Part shown: piece after piece, positions 11,401-22,994 of the stretch
Layout of the letters: every line of letters begins with the position of its first letter
How positions within the stretch are numbered: the first letter of the stretch is position 1
Assembly (NCBI GenBank): GCA_002118135.1
Contig: BDIU01000179.1
Coordinates: 186,001 to 250,000, forward strand
Direction of reading: 5' to 3'
Length of the DNA: 64,000 bases
Origin: Trebouxia sp. TZW2008
Lineage: Eukaryota > Chlorophyta > Trebouxiophyceae > Trebouxiales > Trebouxiaceae
Notes under the pieces: model-generated
What the model saw: only the letters and a program-made list of their open reading frames with translations
Databases searched by the model: none
What the model was told of the DNA's origin: nothing
Made by a program: the position numbers and the translations under genes

Positions 11401-13385
11401 CTGCTAGCCACTTCTCACAAGCCTAACTATATCCTTCAAGTGCTGAGGGGTTTGGTTGAGAGCTCCTGCATTGTGTCACCCGAGCGCTTCAGGATGGATC
11501 AGAACATCACCTTCTTCATGGATGCCCAAGGAGCATGTGAGCGCATACTCAGAACGCCAATACCGCTGTCATACACCAGGTATCCACACAAAACGATGTA
11601 AACGAAACATGGAAGTAATGATGCATAATTTGAGTACATATAACAGTCTAGAACTGACCAGAACATCACCTTCTGCATGGACGCACAAGGAGCGTGTGAG
11701 CGCATACTCAGAACGCCAATACCGCTGTCATACACCAGGTAACTCAGGCGAAACGGTGTAAACGAAACATGGAAGTAATGATGCATAATTTGAGTACATG
11801 TAACAGTCTAGAACGGACCAGAACACCACCTTCTTCATGAACGCACAAGGAGCATGTGAGCGCGTCTCCTCAGGACGCCAATACCGCTGTCATACACCAG
11901 GTAATTCACACGAAACGATGTAAACGAAACATGGAAGTAATGATACATAATTTGAGTACATGTAACAGTCTAGAACGGACCAGGACACCACCTTCTTCAT
12001 GAACGCACAAGGAGCATGTGAGCGCATCCTCAGGACGCCCATACCATTGTCATACACCAGGCGATCTGCATAAAATGATGTCAATGATACATGATGCAGA
12101 TGCTGTATAATTCAACAGCATGATACACCAGAGAACCAAAATGTCACCTTTGTCATGGATGGCCAGAGAGAACGTGAATGGATCCTCAGGATGCCAATAT
12201 CGCTGTCATACACCAGTCAGTGGTGTAGTATAAGGTGTCAATGCTGTATGCATCAAATAGTGAATAAGGGACCAGAAATTCATTGTCACATGGATGCACA
12301 AGTAGCATGTGAATGTAACTTGAGGACACTTGCAAACGCTGCTGAGCGCTGCGTCAGACCTAACAGACTGTAACCCTCCTTTTCTCTGAAGTATGTATCC
12401 AATATGTTCAATGCTTGGATTGACGCTTCTGTGCAGCATGTAACATGTCTGAGTTATCCAATTGCAACTCAATGTGCAAAACCATTTGGGCATCATGCTG
12501 TTGTTGCCAGGTTGAGCAGCGAGTGGGACACCTGTACTGTTCTGCTTGCTGAACAACTTTGATGTTGCATAATCAGCAGTATCCAAGGTTCCTGCTACTT
12601 GATAGGCCATCAAATTGTGCTTTTGTAAATGCTACTGCAGGCACACATCAAGGTTCCTGGTCATCTGGCTTTCATTGATGTCACTCACGCTGTGGAATCG
12701 TCTCACTGGCACTGGCTGAACACCGTTGAAGGCAAACAGCAACATCTTTGTTACTTGCCTTTCCCACAATCAGTCGGCTGCTGATGCAGACACACGTCAA
12801 GGTTTCTGGTCATCTGGCTTTCCCTGATGCCGTTTACGCTGTGGAAATCATGCCACTGGGCCATCATCCCAGTTTCAGCCATTGTTGCATTCTTGCTGCT
12901 TGGGATTGAGGAGATCGGGGTCCAAATTGAGGAGCCTTTTGGCATATTGGCGCTAGGTGATCACGATTTCCAGCCTTCTCTGTTTTCCTTTTCTTGGTTT
13001 CGGTGTCATCTCGTTTTTTGTGGGTTTTGTTGATTCTGCAGCCCTGTCCATCAAACCATTCGGCAGCAGTCCTGCGTACAGGTCATGTCCATAATTCCAA
13101 ATTTATATACAACAAATCGACCTTGCATGTGATGCAGAGGTCATGTGTGAGACAATAGAAGCAGATCTGGTTGAAATGGTGAAGAATGATCTGACTGTCA
13201 GGAAGCTGATTGGCAGCGTGAACAACCAGGGCGCAACGCGAATACGGCTTGAAAATGAGCAAGCCAAAACAAAAAGGGGGAATTCTCCTGGTCACACAGA
13301 TGATTTCTTGCGGGACAATGGCAGCAATGGCAGCAGACAAGACTTCTTCGCCACACCTGATATTCCAGGAGCAGAGCACAAATGA
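8483..13385 (+). CDS. Bestrophin-family anion channel, plastid-targeted, copy 2
   Basis: Tandem paralogue of the preceding gene with the same proposed role. Eight exons: 8483-8737, 8803-8877, 8946-9032, 9169-9351, 10279-10404, 11371-11579, 12790-12956, 13138-13385, about 449 residues. Exons 2-7 are 75, 87, 183, 126, 209 and 167 nt, exactly as in copy 1, so gene structure was inherited through the duplication. The first exon encodes an Arg/Ala/Ser-rich leader unlike that of copy 1 until the shared HKRT/YKRT junction. Conserved blocks include NWAAHRSSKRYNRH, SLLLVFRTNSSYARWQEAR, WGGITNRSRDIVQQ and IEEIGVQIEEPFGILAL. The C-terminal tail is longer and polar (Gly/Ser/Asn-rich) but ends like copy 1 in FFATPDIPG. 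Its introns hold the largest exon-fragment array of the window. Confidence 0.93.
10000..10150 (+). repeat. Two upstream 5' copies of bestrophin 2 exon 5
   Basis: LALTFVLGNEPELVEMFKR at about 10005-10060 and a shorter ALAFVSDNEPEMV at about 10118-10155 precede the intact exon (LTFVPGNEPELVEMFKRW) at 10279. Both stop before its 3' half. Confidence 0.75.
10480..10635 (+). repeat. Downstream 3' copies of bestrophin 2 exon 5
   Basis: About 10555-10634 resembles RWSIAYSKALMCHLRDDHD with substitutions and ends in GAGCTTCAG followed by GTGGTG, a retained donor. A shorter copy of the last codons lies at about 10486-10499. No acceptor is kept. Confidence 0.7.
10885..10935 (+). repeat. Upstream 5' copy of bestrophin 2 exon 6
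   Basis: CAGGGAGTGCTTCAGCCCCA is close to the acceptor and first codons of the exon at 11371 (GVLQPHELD) and diverges soon after. It lies just left of a MITE copy. Confidence 0.6.
10965..11144 (+). mobile_element. MITE family A, complete copy
   Basis: About 180 bp starting CAGTAAAGTC and ending GAGTTTACTGTA, so the ends are inverted repeats. Internal GTCCTTAC-type motifs and a central CACTGCAGTCAGAATG block match the other copies. Termini of the CAGT type with TA at the border suggest a non-autonomous pogo/Tc1-mariner-like element. It lies in bestrophin 2 intron 5. Confidence 0.75.
11580..12350 (+). repeat. Array of 3' copies of bestrophin 2 exon 6
   Basis: At least four copies (about 11655-11740, 11812-11901, 11975-12060, 12130-12215) and a weaker fifth (about 12268-12330) repeat the exon's last ~85 nt (DQNITFFMDAQGACERIL.. 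SYTR) plus ~70 bp of following intron. The period is about 155-160 bp. Most keep CACCAG/GT donors. Divergence rises with distance from the exon, and the later copies have indels. Confidence 0.88.
12640..12700 (+). repeat. Upstream 5' copy of bestrophin 2 exon 7
   Basis: CTGCAGGCACACATCAAGG and the following ~50 bp resemble the start of the exon at 12790 (acceptor and first third), then diverge. Confidence 0.65.
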
Positions 13386-14389
13386 ATGCAAGATTCAGGT
13401 TTTTTGTACTTCTGTATGGTCCAAATGCGGCGTAGAGCTTGCAGATCAGGAGCAATCACAGATACAAAAGAGAAAATGCGGACTCCCATCAATACTCACC
13501 TTTCTGATGGTCACTACTTTAGAGGCAGCAGTTTTGGGCTCTTGTCACGATGCCTAATGATGCCTAATAGCATAGGCTTATTGTTTTCTTCTTTTTCTGA
13601 ACCTGCCAGCAGTCTTGTTAGGCCTGTGGCCGTTGATGTCCTTCAGGAGATACCATACTGTATGCATGTGATGTAGTTACTCTTCAGTCTGATGGGATTT
13701 GCAAGTCAATCATCAGTTGCTATGCTTACAGAGGCTTGATGCTCTAGAACCTTTTCCGACATTTGTGTTTGCAGCAAGCTTGCTTAAGCATAATTGCGCA
13801 ATTTCACGAGTGGTCTAGTTGTCAAATCATCATAAGTTCGCAGCAGACAGTTTGCCAGATTCCAGACGTAAAGAAGCGTCAGGATGTGGTGCCTCACGAG
13901 CTTTTATTTCTTGCACTTCCTTGCACCACAGATAGAGCCTCTCTTTGCCTTGTGTGCAGCAAAACACCAACTTGAAAAGACATGATGCCAGCAAAAACAA
14001 CTTCTGCTCGCCACTGCCCTGCCATCAATATTGATATAAACGTCTAGATCTAAAAGCTGACCAGTTGCATCACACACAAAACAAATGTAGCAGCAGAACA
14101 CACCAACAGACGTTTAGCTCAAGCTGCTTGCCCGTAAGTATGCACATGAAGAGCCTCAGATATGCAACAGCTATCATCTGAATTCTGCAATGAGCATAAT
14201 GCAAGCTCATACCATCTGGTGTTTATTTCGGCAGATCAGCTTTGCACTTGTGTGACATGTTGCTCAGCTGCAACATGTGAAGAATCAGCTGCACTTGCGG
14301 CATCTACGTTACCATATGTGTGGTATGTGTCCCCAAGAAATTTTTACCTAGATTCCAGCGCATGGCCGTTGACATCACTTTCAGCAGGG
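13386..14389. other. Convergent intergenic region, bestrophin 2 / TAF9
   Basis: About 1 kb between two stop codons facing each other. It should hold both 3' untranslated regions. I see no reading frame or repeat worth naming. Confidence 0.5.
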
Positions 14390-16904
14390 TCAACTTTGCA
14401 TCTCTGTGGCGCCATGCTCAACTGCAGTGTGTGAGGAGTCTCTTGCTGCTCCAGCAGCCAAGGTGTCACTACCTGCAACCTCAGTGTCCTGAAACGCCTC
14501 ATGCGTTGCTTTTCTTTGCGTGTCTGACTTGAGATGCCTTGTTGGAGGGCCATTCACAGGCTCAGTTCCTGCGCCTGCAACCAAAGCCAAGACCATGAAA
14601 GACCTCAAGGGCGCTGCTTTGTATTATGAATGCATGAGGCTTTCGAGCATATGATGTCTTGATCAGGGGCCTGATTTACGGTTTAAGGCCATAAACGTTC
14701 AGTCCTTTCTGGTGCCATTCAAAGTTATTTGATTGCTCTGTGTGATTGCTGGACAGTCTTTGTGACAGTGCAAGCTCAAGCTCAGAATTTGCATGCTTAG
14801 ACCATGCTTGAAATGTTCTATGGCTGTATGTGCTCACTCTGTTATGTATGTTCTCACTCTGTACCCCAGCATGAGATTGACATCTGAGCAGCGTCAGCAC
14901 CACAGTCTCAGCAAAGGACTGAAACTGTGCATATACAGTGTTTCCTACTCATCACGACACAAGACATAAGGCCGCTCTTGAGGTAACTTAAAGGACAAAG
15001 CAATCATGATCCAGTGACTGCTTTCTGATTGCAGTACTGCCTCTGGGTAAGGACAAGTTGAAGCATGGACAACCTCCTGGTGACAAAAGCAGTTGCCTAA
15101 AGGGCAAGATTCTGCACCTGTGGGTATGGGGTCATCTTCCCAGTCCATAGCTTCAGGCGCATTGCGAGGATGGAACTGAAAATTGGGAGCAATGAGACAA
15201 TCCTCTGGCGGAGGCAGTCTGAAGCCAAACTTCTGTTTGTCAAGCGCTGGCAATGCCATCTTGTTGCGTCTGTCTGCGAGTGCTTGTAGTGTCTGCACAG
15301 CCAGTGAAGGTCAATCAAGACCTTCATTCATTTCATGCACTGTAAACGTGGGCTAGGCAGGCTCAGCAGGCCCATCTAGGTACGTACAGAAGCAATCAAC
15401 TGTCTCCAACCATTTTGATCATGTGCTAACCTAAACCATTTATATTGGACATGGTGGGCGGAGAAGACCTTGTACACAGTTGTACACAGTCAAGACAGAT
15501 TGCTTGCCATCTTGTCATCACAACAACTAATGCTGAAGCGCTGTGACTATCAGGTCTTCAGCAAAGGTATACGGATTTGACAACAGGGAGATGAGCCTGC
15601 CCTACTGCAAATTGTTTGTGAGCTTGAACTATGCTCGTGATAAGCCAGCCTGGCAAAACAGGACTTGTGCCACACACATATCTAGATCATTTGCAACAAG
15701 GTGCCACCTGTGATCATATTGGTGTTGTCATCATAACACATCATGCTGAAACGGATTGACTACGAGTTGTTCAACAAAGTGCTATTGACCATCACCAGCA
15801 CACAAATGCTTCATGCGCTGTTGTGCACGGCCAATGCATTCGCAAACCAGAATTGTTGGGGATAGCTTACATCCTGAGATGGCGGCGTGACAAATGACGT
15901 GATTGCCTTTGCTTGGATGGCTAACATGACATCCTCAAGTCCAATACCTTTCTGGCTCAAGCCCGCCCTTTCCTGGAACGCCTGCAGCACAGCACAATGC
16001 ACATGACTTGTGTGCTTTGAGCATGTATGGGCTGCCACTAGCTCAGCAACTGTCACATCACTTATGTCTTGGGAGCTAGTGAATGCTTGATCACAGACTC
16101 AGCAATTGCCCCATCACTTGTGCCCTAAGGACTTTTGGATGCTTAGTGTCTACATAGACTCAGCAACTCATCATGTGTTCGTTCACGAACGCATGTTAGA
16201 CAGGCTCAGCAGGCCCAGCTATGTACATACTGGAGCAATCAACTCTGGCTTCGTCCAATCAGTTTGGTCCTGTGCCCTTTGAATCATTCATGGTGACAGC
16301 TACTCTAGAATCATTGCATCACTGCAATCATGACTGCAATATGGCATCATTGCAAACATGACTGGGCGTAAATCTGAGGGTTCAGGGTCAGGGTGATAGA
16401 GCAGTGTTGCTTATGAAGACCCTAGCATTCAGTTTGATAGGAAGACATGCATTGGCAGGCGCCTACAAACTTTGCGCAGGAATTGTGGCCTCAGTCATTC
16501 TTGCTATCCATGCAACTGACAGGTCAGAGATTGTGTGCAGGTGTTTAGGTTTACTGTTGACAGCCTTGACTGTCTCAATGTTTGGTCAGGTCTTGAGACA
16601 TGCAACCAGACTTATTGGCTGGCACAAATCTGCCGTGTCTGTCTCGGATTCTCACCTCAGCAACTTGGAGAACTTCTGCTACATTTCTGTACATAAATTC
16701 GAGAAGCTGATGCACCACTGTAGGCTCATACTCCTTGATGCCCTGAGTCGATGGCACAACTGAGCCCACATAGCAAACTCGCTGCTTCAGATTGCGCAGT
16801 GACAGAGCCATCGAGTCGGGACAGCTGTATACCATAGACTCCAGCACTTGCGTGACCATTAAGGCATCTGACGGCAAAAATTGTTCCTCCTTCGGCGCAG
16901 GCAT
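14390..16904 (-). CDS. TAF9: TAF9, TFIID/SAGA histone-fold subunit
   Basis: Subunit of the general transcription factor TFIID (and SAGA), pairing with TAF6 through a histone fold in the nucleus. Five exons on the minus strand: 16833-16904, 16656-16742, 15871-15981, 15118-15292 and 14390-14574, giving about 209 residues with consistent phase throughout. Histone fold: PSDALMVTQVLESM, GIKEYEPTVVHQLLEFMYR, and GLEDVMLAIQAKA with TSFVTPPSQD. This is followed by the family's LADRRNKMALPAL and LPPPEDCLIAPNFQ motifs (TAF9 in animals has RQRN-x-x-PLP and LPPDRYCLTAPNY at these places). The last ~60 residues are Thr/Ala/Glu-rich and not conserved; the final exon rests on splice phase and is less sure. 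Intron 1 is short and free of stops. Introns 2 and 3 carry copies of repeat family B. Confidence 0.9.
15343..15452 (+). repeat. Intronic repeat family B, copy 1
   Basis: About 110 bp with GGCTAGGCAGGCTCAGCAGG near its left end and CATATTGGACATG-like sequence at its right. It is nearly identical to 61873-61985. It lies in TAF9 intron 3. Confidence 0.8.
16190..16295 (+). repeat. Intronic repeat family B, diverged copy
   Basis: Shares GGCTCAGCAGGCCCAGCTA and the following GGAGCAATCAACT block with the other copies, with a small insertion. It lies in TAF9 intron 2. Confidence 0.65.
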
Positions 16905-19385
16905 TTTATGTGCTCAACTGCGGCCTTCTGGGGCACGCTGTGCAAGCAGCAGCGAGATGTGCCTCGCGCAGATGCGAACAGATCTATGAAACTAGCCCCA
17001 CGCAGAATCCCTTCATCGCAGCGATCCGTCACAAGAGCAATTTGGCAGTCACCAATATTTTCTGAAGGTGCTTGGCAGAGATGGTTGTCGACGCGACACC
17101 GCTACGCTCAAGAACCTTGACCGCAAATGTTGAGCTGACTACCATGGTTTCGGAGCGAAAGCAAGCAGCGCATGTTCAAAATGCCTTTCAAGCTCAAATA
17201 CAACGCATCAGGCAGTTATGTTTGCTTTGGCCTTAAGGCGCAGCTGCGACCTCCCTCAGGGATTAGTGAGCGTGGCTGCAAAGCTTGAAATGACGCTTGT
17301 GACGACAAGCACGGACACAGTTCCTTGCGCCGTAGACGCGCAAGCTTGGTAACTGTATTCTCGACAGCAAAATAAAAGCTCCCGCATGGTGGTGTGGAGG
17401 TGAACGCATCAGCCATACCCTGTTGTCTTTCAGGACCTCAGGACCTGTGTTCTGCTTAATGAGTGTACAAGAAGGATCCCCAGCACATGAGTGTGTTGCT
17501 GGCCTTCTGTTGTTGTTCTCGATGAGTCATACGGGCTATTGGACCTCCCTAGACATCATCTTGGAACTCATTATGGATGACCTCGGCTTTTGGGATGCTG
17601 CAGAACTTTTTGGGCACATGTCACAGGCTGCATGATCTGTTTGTCAGCATCGATTCGCCTAAAACCTTACTTGACAACTATATGTTTCAGCCAAAATTTC
17701 ACACGTTGCGATGCAGCTCAGCCCCTTTGATGCATATGTTTTAGTTCTCATGGGATGACACTGTTGAGAGTGTGTTTGAGAGGATGCTGTTAGGAAAGCC
17801 ACCCACAGACAGCACCAACGTTGCCAAAGAATTAGCCAAGCTTTCGAGCCTGGACAAGGACACAAGGGGCACAACAATGGCGGCAAACATGCTCTGCAGG
17901 CTACGAGCTGTTGCTTTGGGTGACAACATCTGGCAATTCGGCTTCAGCAGAGGAGTATACTGCTGATAACTTCCAAGCTGAATGCATTGAGTGTCATCTG
18001 AGTGTACCCAACTTTTGTTGGGACACGTGTTGCAAAGATCTGCAGCAGCAGTTTACATCACTTATGCAGCCTCTGGTTGACGCCCTGACTGAGTTTGCCA
18101 ACACCATTGGGCCAAAAGTTCCCCAATGCATCAATTTCCATATTTAATTACCAAAAGGATGATGCCTATTCAAGCCGTCATGGAATGCCTGCTGGAATTT
18201 GTCGCAGTCGGCTAGAGACCAAATGCACATGTGGAAGTTGCACTGCTGAGTGTGCTGCCCGTCACGGCTTGGCGTCTAAGTGCACCTGGAACTGGCTCCC
18301 ACCTGGCGCAAGCCCTGACCATGAACCTTTCTCAGATTCAGTTTCTGAAGTTTTGCGTCTGTTTGAGTGACTGCAGAGGCCGATGATCAAGGGACAGATC
18401 CTGTTTAAGGAAATCAATCAGGCTTTAGCAAGCCAGTTGTTGACTAAGGACTTTGCAACCTTGTCAGCGGCTGCCCTCAGCTGTTTGAATACTCTTTGCC
18501 ACACTGTTAGAGGGTGGCGCATAAGCCAGAGAGAGATATTACACGCTTTGACAGTCTGGTGGCATCAATAGGTCGAGTGTTGCTTTGTGACATACAGCCA
18601 TCGCAGATATGGTCTGCTTGTTGAGCACGTGCCTTGTTTTGGTGTATGGACATGATGGCAAACATGTTGTGTGCATGTGGTGCTTGGCTTGTCAAGTCAG
18701 ATGTTCAAGCATATCATGTCATATGCAATAAAGACATTAAATTTTGCCAGAACGTGTCAAAACCACGTGTCTCTCATGCTTGTGTTGAGAAAGTGGTGAT
18801 CATCCCGACTGCGAAAGTCGCTAGATATGTCCTGCAAATGCAACGGTGTTGACATGCATGTTGCACTATCTTCATGTGTCAGTGAAGTGCAGCATGTCTG
18901 TTGTTCTAGGTGGTGTCGACGTGATGTTGAGAGAGAAATTTGTTCAACGAATAAGACTGGCTGCATCAGCATATGTAAATGCATGCTTCACACGAGAGCT
19001 ATAGCTACTTGGCTGATTTTGTCGTAATATTGCCGTCACATGAATCGACGTTGGTGGGCACAGAGCTGATTATAGCAGCCTGCAATGCAGCGCCACAGCT
19101 ATCGCGCAGCGGTGTTCAGAATCCTCCGGCTACTGAAGTGAACTCAGCTGCCCTAAAATCGATGCCGCAGCACGTTCCGGAGGTTTGTTTGACGACAGGA
19201 GCCGAACGCTGCTGCGGGTTGCGCTGTGCGTCAGCAAACCGTTCGAGGCGGAGAATACAAGAGCTTTTGGCGATTGACTGGCCGATCTTGCCTCAGTCGC
19301 TGTCAGGCAAACCCAGCGATGTCGCGGAGCTTTCCAGGTGCGTGTTTGACCGGTGGAATAGTGCTTGATTGCACATATAACTTGT
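16905..19385. other. Unresolved region with coding-like fragments
   Basis: A possible divergent gene starts at 17144 (MVSERKQAAHVQNAFQAQI). Plausible plus-strand fragments follow: about 17440-17632 (ILELIMDDLGFWDAAELF), 17745-17940 (VESVFERMLLGKPPTDSTN, KLSSLDKDTRGTTMAANML), 17990-18147 and 18383-18571. I could not join them in one frame with convincing splice sites, and I recognise no family. They may be a poorly conserved gene or a decaying one. 18600-19380 shows nothing clear on either strand. Confidence 0.3.
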
Positions 19386-19987
19386 ATGTCAGAAAGCATG
19401 TTGGGAGCTTTAATACGCGCGAGACCTGCAGGCGAGCAATATGAACAGGATTTCATCCCACACAGGCTATGCAACTGGGAGGTACCGGCTGTCAAGGTAA
19501 TCGTTGCTCGCTCTTCCCTCAGAAAGGCTGCAAAGCCTTTGCACCTCAAACAATGCCAGACAGGTTCTCACGCCCATGGGTGTTCCTTGCAGACAACATC
19601 CGCTGCCAGCATGTATGGCACCTTGAACCCCCGAAAAGAAGCAACAGTAGCCATAGCTGACGGTCGTGGATACTTGTTGAAGAAGAAGAGCAAGTTTAGT
19701 GACTCCTTCAATCACGACAAGCATGTCTATGACACATCTGCCGCGAGGTGGCCCAAGGTATTTTGAGCCAAAGCTCTAGCGACTTGTATCTATAACAGAT
19801 TTGCTCACTGTCATGACCTGGTGTGATTCCAGCCGATATGTGTTTTCTGCAGCCCAACCCTCTGATCAACACAGGAGCGCACGCCACGATGGGCTACAAG
19901 GGCATTTTGACGGATTATCTGAACGCCTCAACAGTGTCCATTCCCAGCGTAGACATTGCTGGATGCAAGGAGCGCAATTACCACTAA
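19386..19987 (+). CDS. Small unknown protein, three exons
   Basis: I do not recognise the family. The model is strong on structure: exons 19386-19496, 19593-19757 and 19853-19987 are 111, 165 and 135 nt, all in phase 0. They are separated by introns of about 95 nt with GT-AG ends, and the product is 136 residues with a clean stop. Visible features are FIPHRLCNWEVPAV in exon 1, a basic GRGYLLKKKSKF then FNHDKHVYDTSAARWPK in exon 2, and NPLINTGAHATMGYKGIL in exon 3. No signal peptide or membrane segment is seen. Length and composition would fit a small structural or ciliary accessory protein, but that is a guess. Confidence 0.55.
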
Positions 19988-22084
19988 CCACAGCAGCAGC
20001 CCGTGCAGCTTTGCAGCTTGATCCAAATTGACCATGCCATGCCTGGATTGGCTGATGGAGCAATTCGCATTATGACACTGTACACAAGCAGTTCAGGCAT
20101 GCAGCCAGAACATAGGAAGAAACGGCATTCCTTTTTGCATGGCAGCAATGACGCAACATTTTCAGTGCAAGCTTAATCGGATGCAGCAGAGATGATTTGT
20201 ACCCTTGCAGCACTGTGCAGCTGGCAATTCTTGATGGGCTACTGCAGCTTAGGCAAGACTTCGCTGCTTCAAGGGACTCACAGTGGCACAGTCAACGTGA
20301 TCCTTTACGGTGTACAATTGTTTCCTCCAGAACAGGAGATGACATGGCCAATATTGATCCATGTTTCTGCCTACACATGCTTATTGCAAATGCTGCAATT
20401 GATCTGCATCTGCCAACAGGTAGATATCTGAAGCAGATTGCATCCGAGCTCGGGGCCAAAAAGAAAAACAAAAAGAAAAACAAATCTGCGTCGACAGGCG
20501 TCATGACAGGAGCCCGTATCTAAAGAGGCAGCCCTAGATTCAGCAGATTGCATAAGGGTTCGATGATAGAAATGGACCATGTGCTGATAGACCAAAAAAT
20601 GCATTCAACAGGCTGCCCTATTAGCACGACAAAATCAAAGGTTCAACAGGGAATCTCACTTTGGAAGCGCGCGCTCTGAGCATCAGCGTCAACGGGAAAG
20701 ATTTTGCGGACAGAAGCTTTGCACACAAGAAGCTGTTGGACAGCTCTGTCATACAGAATCACCCTGTTCCAGATTGCCCAGTCCTTGGATCCAAACAATT
20801 TTTGCGACCCTCAATTTGCGTGTTCCTGCCCTCCATTCTGCACCAACAGCAAACACAATGTGAGAGAGATGAGCATGCAATCTGAATCAAAAGCAATTTT
20901 TGGGGAAGGTTTACCAAATACATTCCAAGACCGAGAGACAGGCAAACAGTCAGCATTGCTAGAAAATGAGATCAGCTGCAGCATACTTGCACTGCAGGTG
21001 AGAATTGTTTTGCATGCACAAGGACGCAAATCATAATGCAGCAGATGTTGACAAAGCACTGATGAAAGTGCAATGCAGGTATATGTGCAACAGTATGAGC
21101 AGACATACAACCAAGCACTGATCAGTCTGCAATGCAAGTTCATGTGCAGCAGTTTGAGCAGCAGAAAAGACACAGCTTCAAGGGATGAATGCTCAAAACA
21201 GCTGCTACAGGCCTGCAAATAACACCAATTGAAAACAATGGTTGCGCTTTGCATAACATGCGCTATGTGTGTGTGGGCCAACTTCTATCTGGCCTGCAAA
21301 GGTTGAGCGAAGCTTACTTTGGCGCTGATTTTGAGAGCAACAAGATTGACATGGCATCTGGTGCTTTTGTCACAGGATCTATACTGTCTGAGCATCCAGT
21401 ACTGTCTTCAACTTGGCCTGCATAGACAAAGTTGCAATTCAGCATCTAGCAGCTGAGCACTTGCTTGGCTACAATGCAGTCATATGTGCAACAGTCTGAA
21501 CAAACACACAACTTCTGAAGGGTCGAGCACCTGGTTGCTGCCTCAGAAGCACAATGCTGGGATGCCTTGTGAGACAGAGGGCTCTTGCTATGATGCCTAA
21601 AGGCATAGACTTTTCTTTTTCTTTTCTTTTTTGTCAAGCGCCCAGTACAAGCGCTACAAAGCAGCAGATTGAAGGCTGGGGAAAGCTTACCTCTGCAACT
21701 ACCCTGGTACAAGGCCAGCGCAGCACTTGGTGCACAGCCATGCTGCGCTGTCTGCTCATATGTTGCAGTCCAGAAATGGCCTGTACACACAAGGTTACAG
21801 CTCAATATGTGGCAGCTGAAACTGAGCAGTTGTCCATCTGCGATACAGCCATCTGTGCAACAGTATGAGCAGCAGGAAATGCACAGTTCAAAGGGTCAAG
21901 CAGCCAACACAGCTGCCACAGAGCAGCAAACTGGGGGCTGGGAGTACAGCTTACCCCTGCAACTATTCTGTGGACTACAAGGCCAGTACAGCACTTGCTG
22001 TGTTCCACGGCCATCCTGCATTGGCTGCTTCGTTTGGCGTTGTCCAGTATTGGCCTGTACAAGCAAGAGCACAGATTGTGACGT
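19988..22084. other. Unresolved, tandemly repetitive region
   Basis: A Lys/Asn-rich open frame ends at 20523 (HLPTGRYLKQIASELGAKK) without visible homology. From about 21050 to 22080 a unit with CAATGCAG..ATGTGCAACAGT-TGAGCA..CAGC recurs several times (about 21067, 21130, 21470, 21845) with spacings of tens to a few hundred bp and growing divergence. No gene could be built. Confidence 0.35.
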
Positions 22085-22349
22085 ATCAATAAATCAATCA
22101 ATCAATCAATAGAATTCAAAGTCTGGGGTAGGGAGCCATATGCGACTCATCTGACTTCCTGGCTTGAAAGCACAGGTGAATGTGTCTGGCAACCAAGGCA
22201 GCTGATCAAAGTTTGCCTCAAAGAAAAGGCAAATGTCCCGCTGGTGAAAGGCTGAACTAAACAAAGCCAAATATTGACCTGTGATAGCCTCTGATGTATC
22301 AGCTGATACTGTACCAAGATGAGCCTGAGTCTGCCTAGCATGGGGCAAC

Positions 22350-22492
22350 AAGCGAGGAAAAGAGCGAGCGAGCGAGGGAGCGAGCGAGGGAGGGAGGGAG
22401 GGAGGGAGTGAGTGAGTGAGGGAGTGAGTGAGTGAGTGAGTGAGTGAGTGAGTGAATGAGTGAGCGAGGGAGGGAGCGAGCGAGCGACAGAC
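22350..22492 (+). repeat. GAGC/GAGG/GAGT tetranucleotide tract
   Basis: Runs of GAGCGAGC, GAGGGAGG and GAGTGAGT in register. Both strands read open across it only because of the 4 bp period (Ser-Leu-Pro/Thr-His-Ser repeats), so it is not coding. Confidence 0.9.
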
Positions 22493-22994
22493 AAGCACTT
22501 GTTCAACTGGAATGCAATCATGTATGCAGAGTCAGCACGCTTTGCTATGCTGCTTGGCTGACTGTTGTGCATCTCTGTGTAGACCTGGAAGCTGCCTGTG
22601 TCACACTATGTTTTGCTGTCATGGAGTACTTGTCACATGGATGCTGAGTGACTCTGTCTTGATATGTATCAATGTCAAAGGTGGAAGCATCTCACAGCAC
22701 TGTATGCCCAGCAGCCACAAACAGGCCGATTGGATGGACATGCAACCTGTACCATGCAGCTTGTTCAAGCAGAATGAGCTGCAAGTTGCCAACAGCACAA
22801 CATGCTGTAAAGCCAATGTTCCAGAAACGATCAGTTTTGATTGCAAAGTCTGACAAGTGACAGGGTGACTCAAATAACAGGCAGCAACTGACATGACCAA
22901 AGCGCCCTCGCAAGGCAGTGCGTACCGGCATAAAAAAGTCTTTATGACTGGAATGCTGTCAATGGGCTACACTGCCAGTAGGCTTTGCATTTGG

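Noticed and set aside
11655..12060. Exon copies as a set of mutually exclusive exons
   Set aside because: The copies lack convincing acceptors and the first half of the exon, so they cannot replace it.
19130..19549. 139-codon minus-strand frame
   Set aside because: Antisense to exon 1 of the three-exon gene, with no homology or splice partners.
20197..20523. 108-codon frame ending in Lys/Asn-rich sequence as a ribosomal or SRP protein
   Set aside because: Only the poly-Lys end suggests it; no family motif could be found.
22106..22572. Ser/Leu/Pro/Thr/His-repeat proteins on the minus strand
   Set aside because: Produced by a 4 bp microsatellite read in several frames; no other coding sign.
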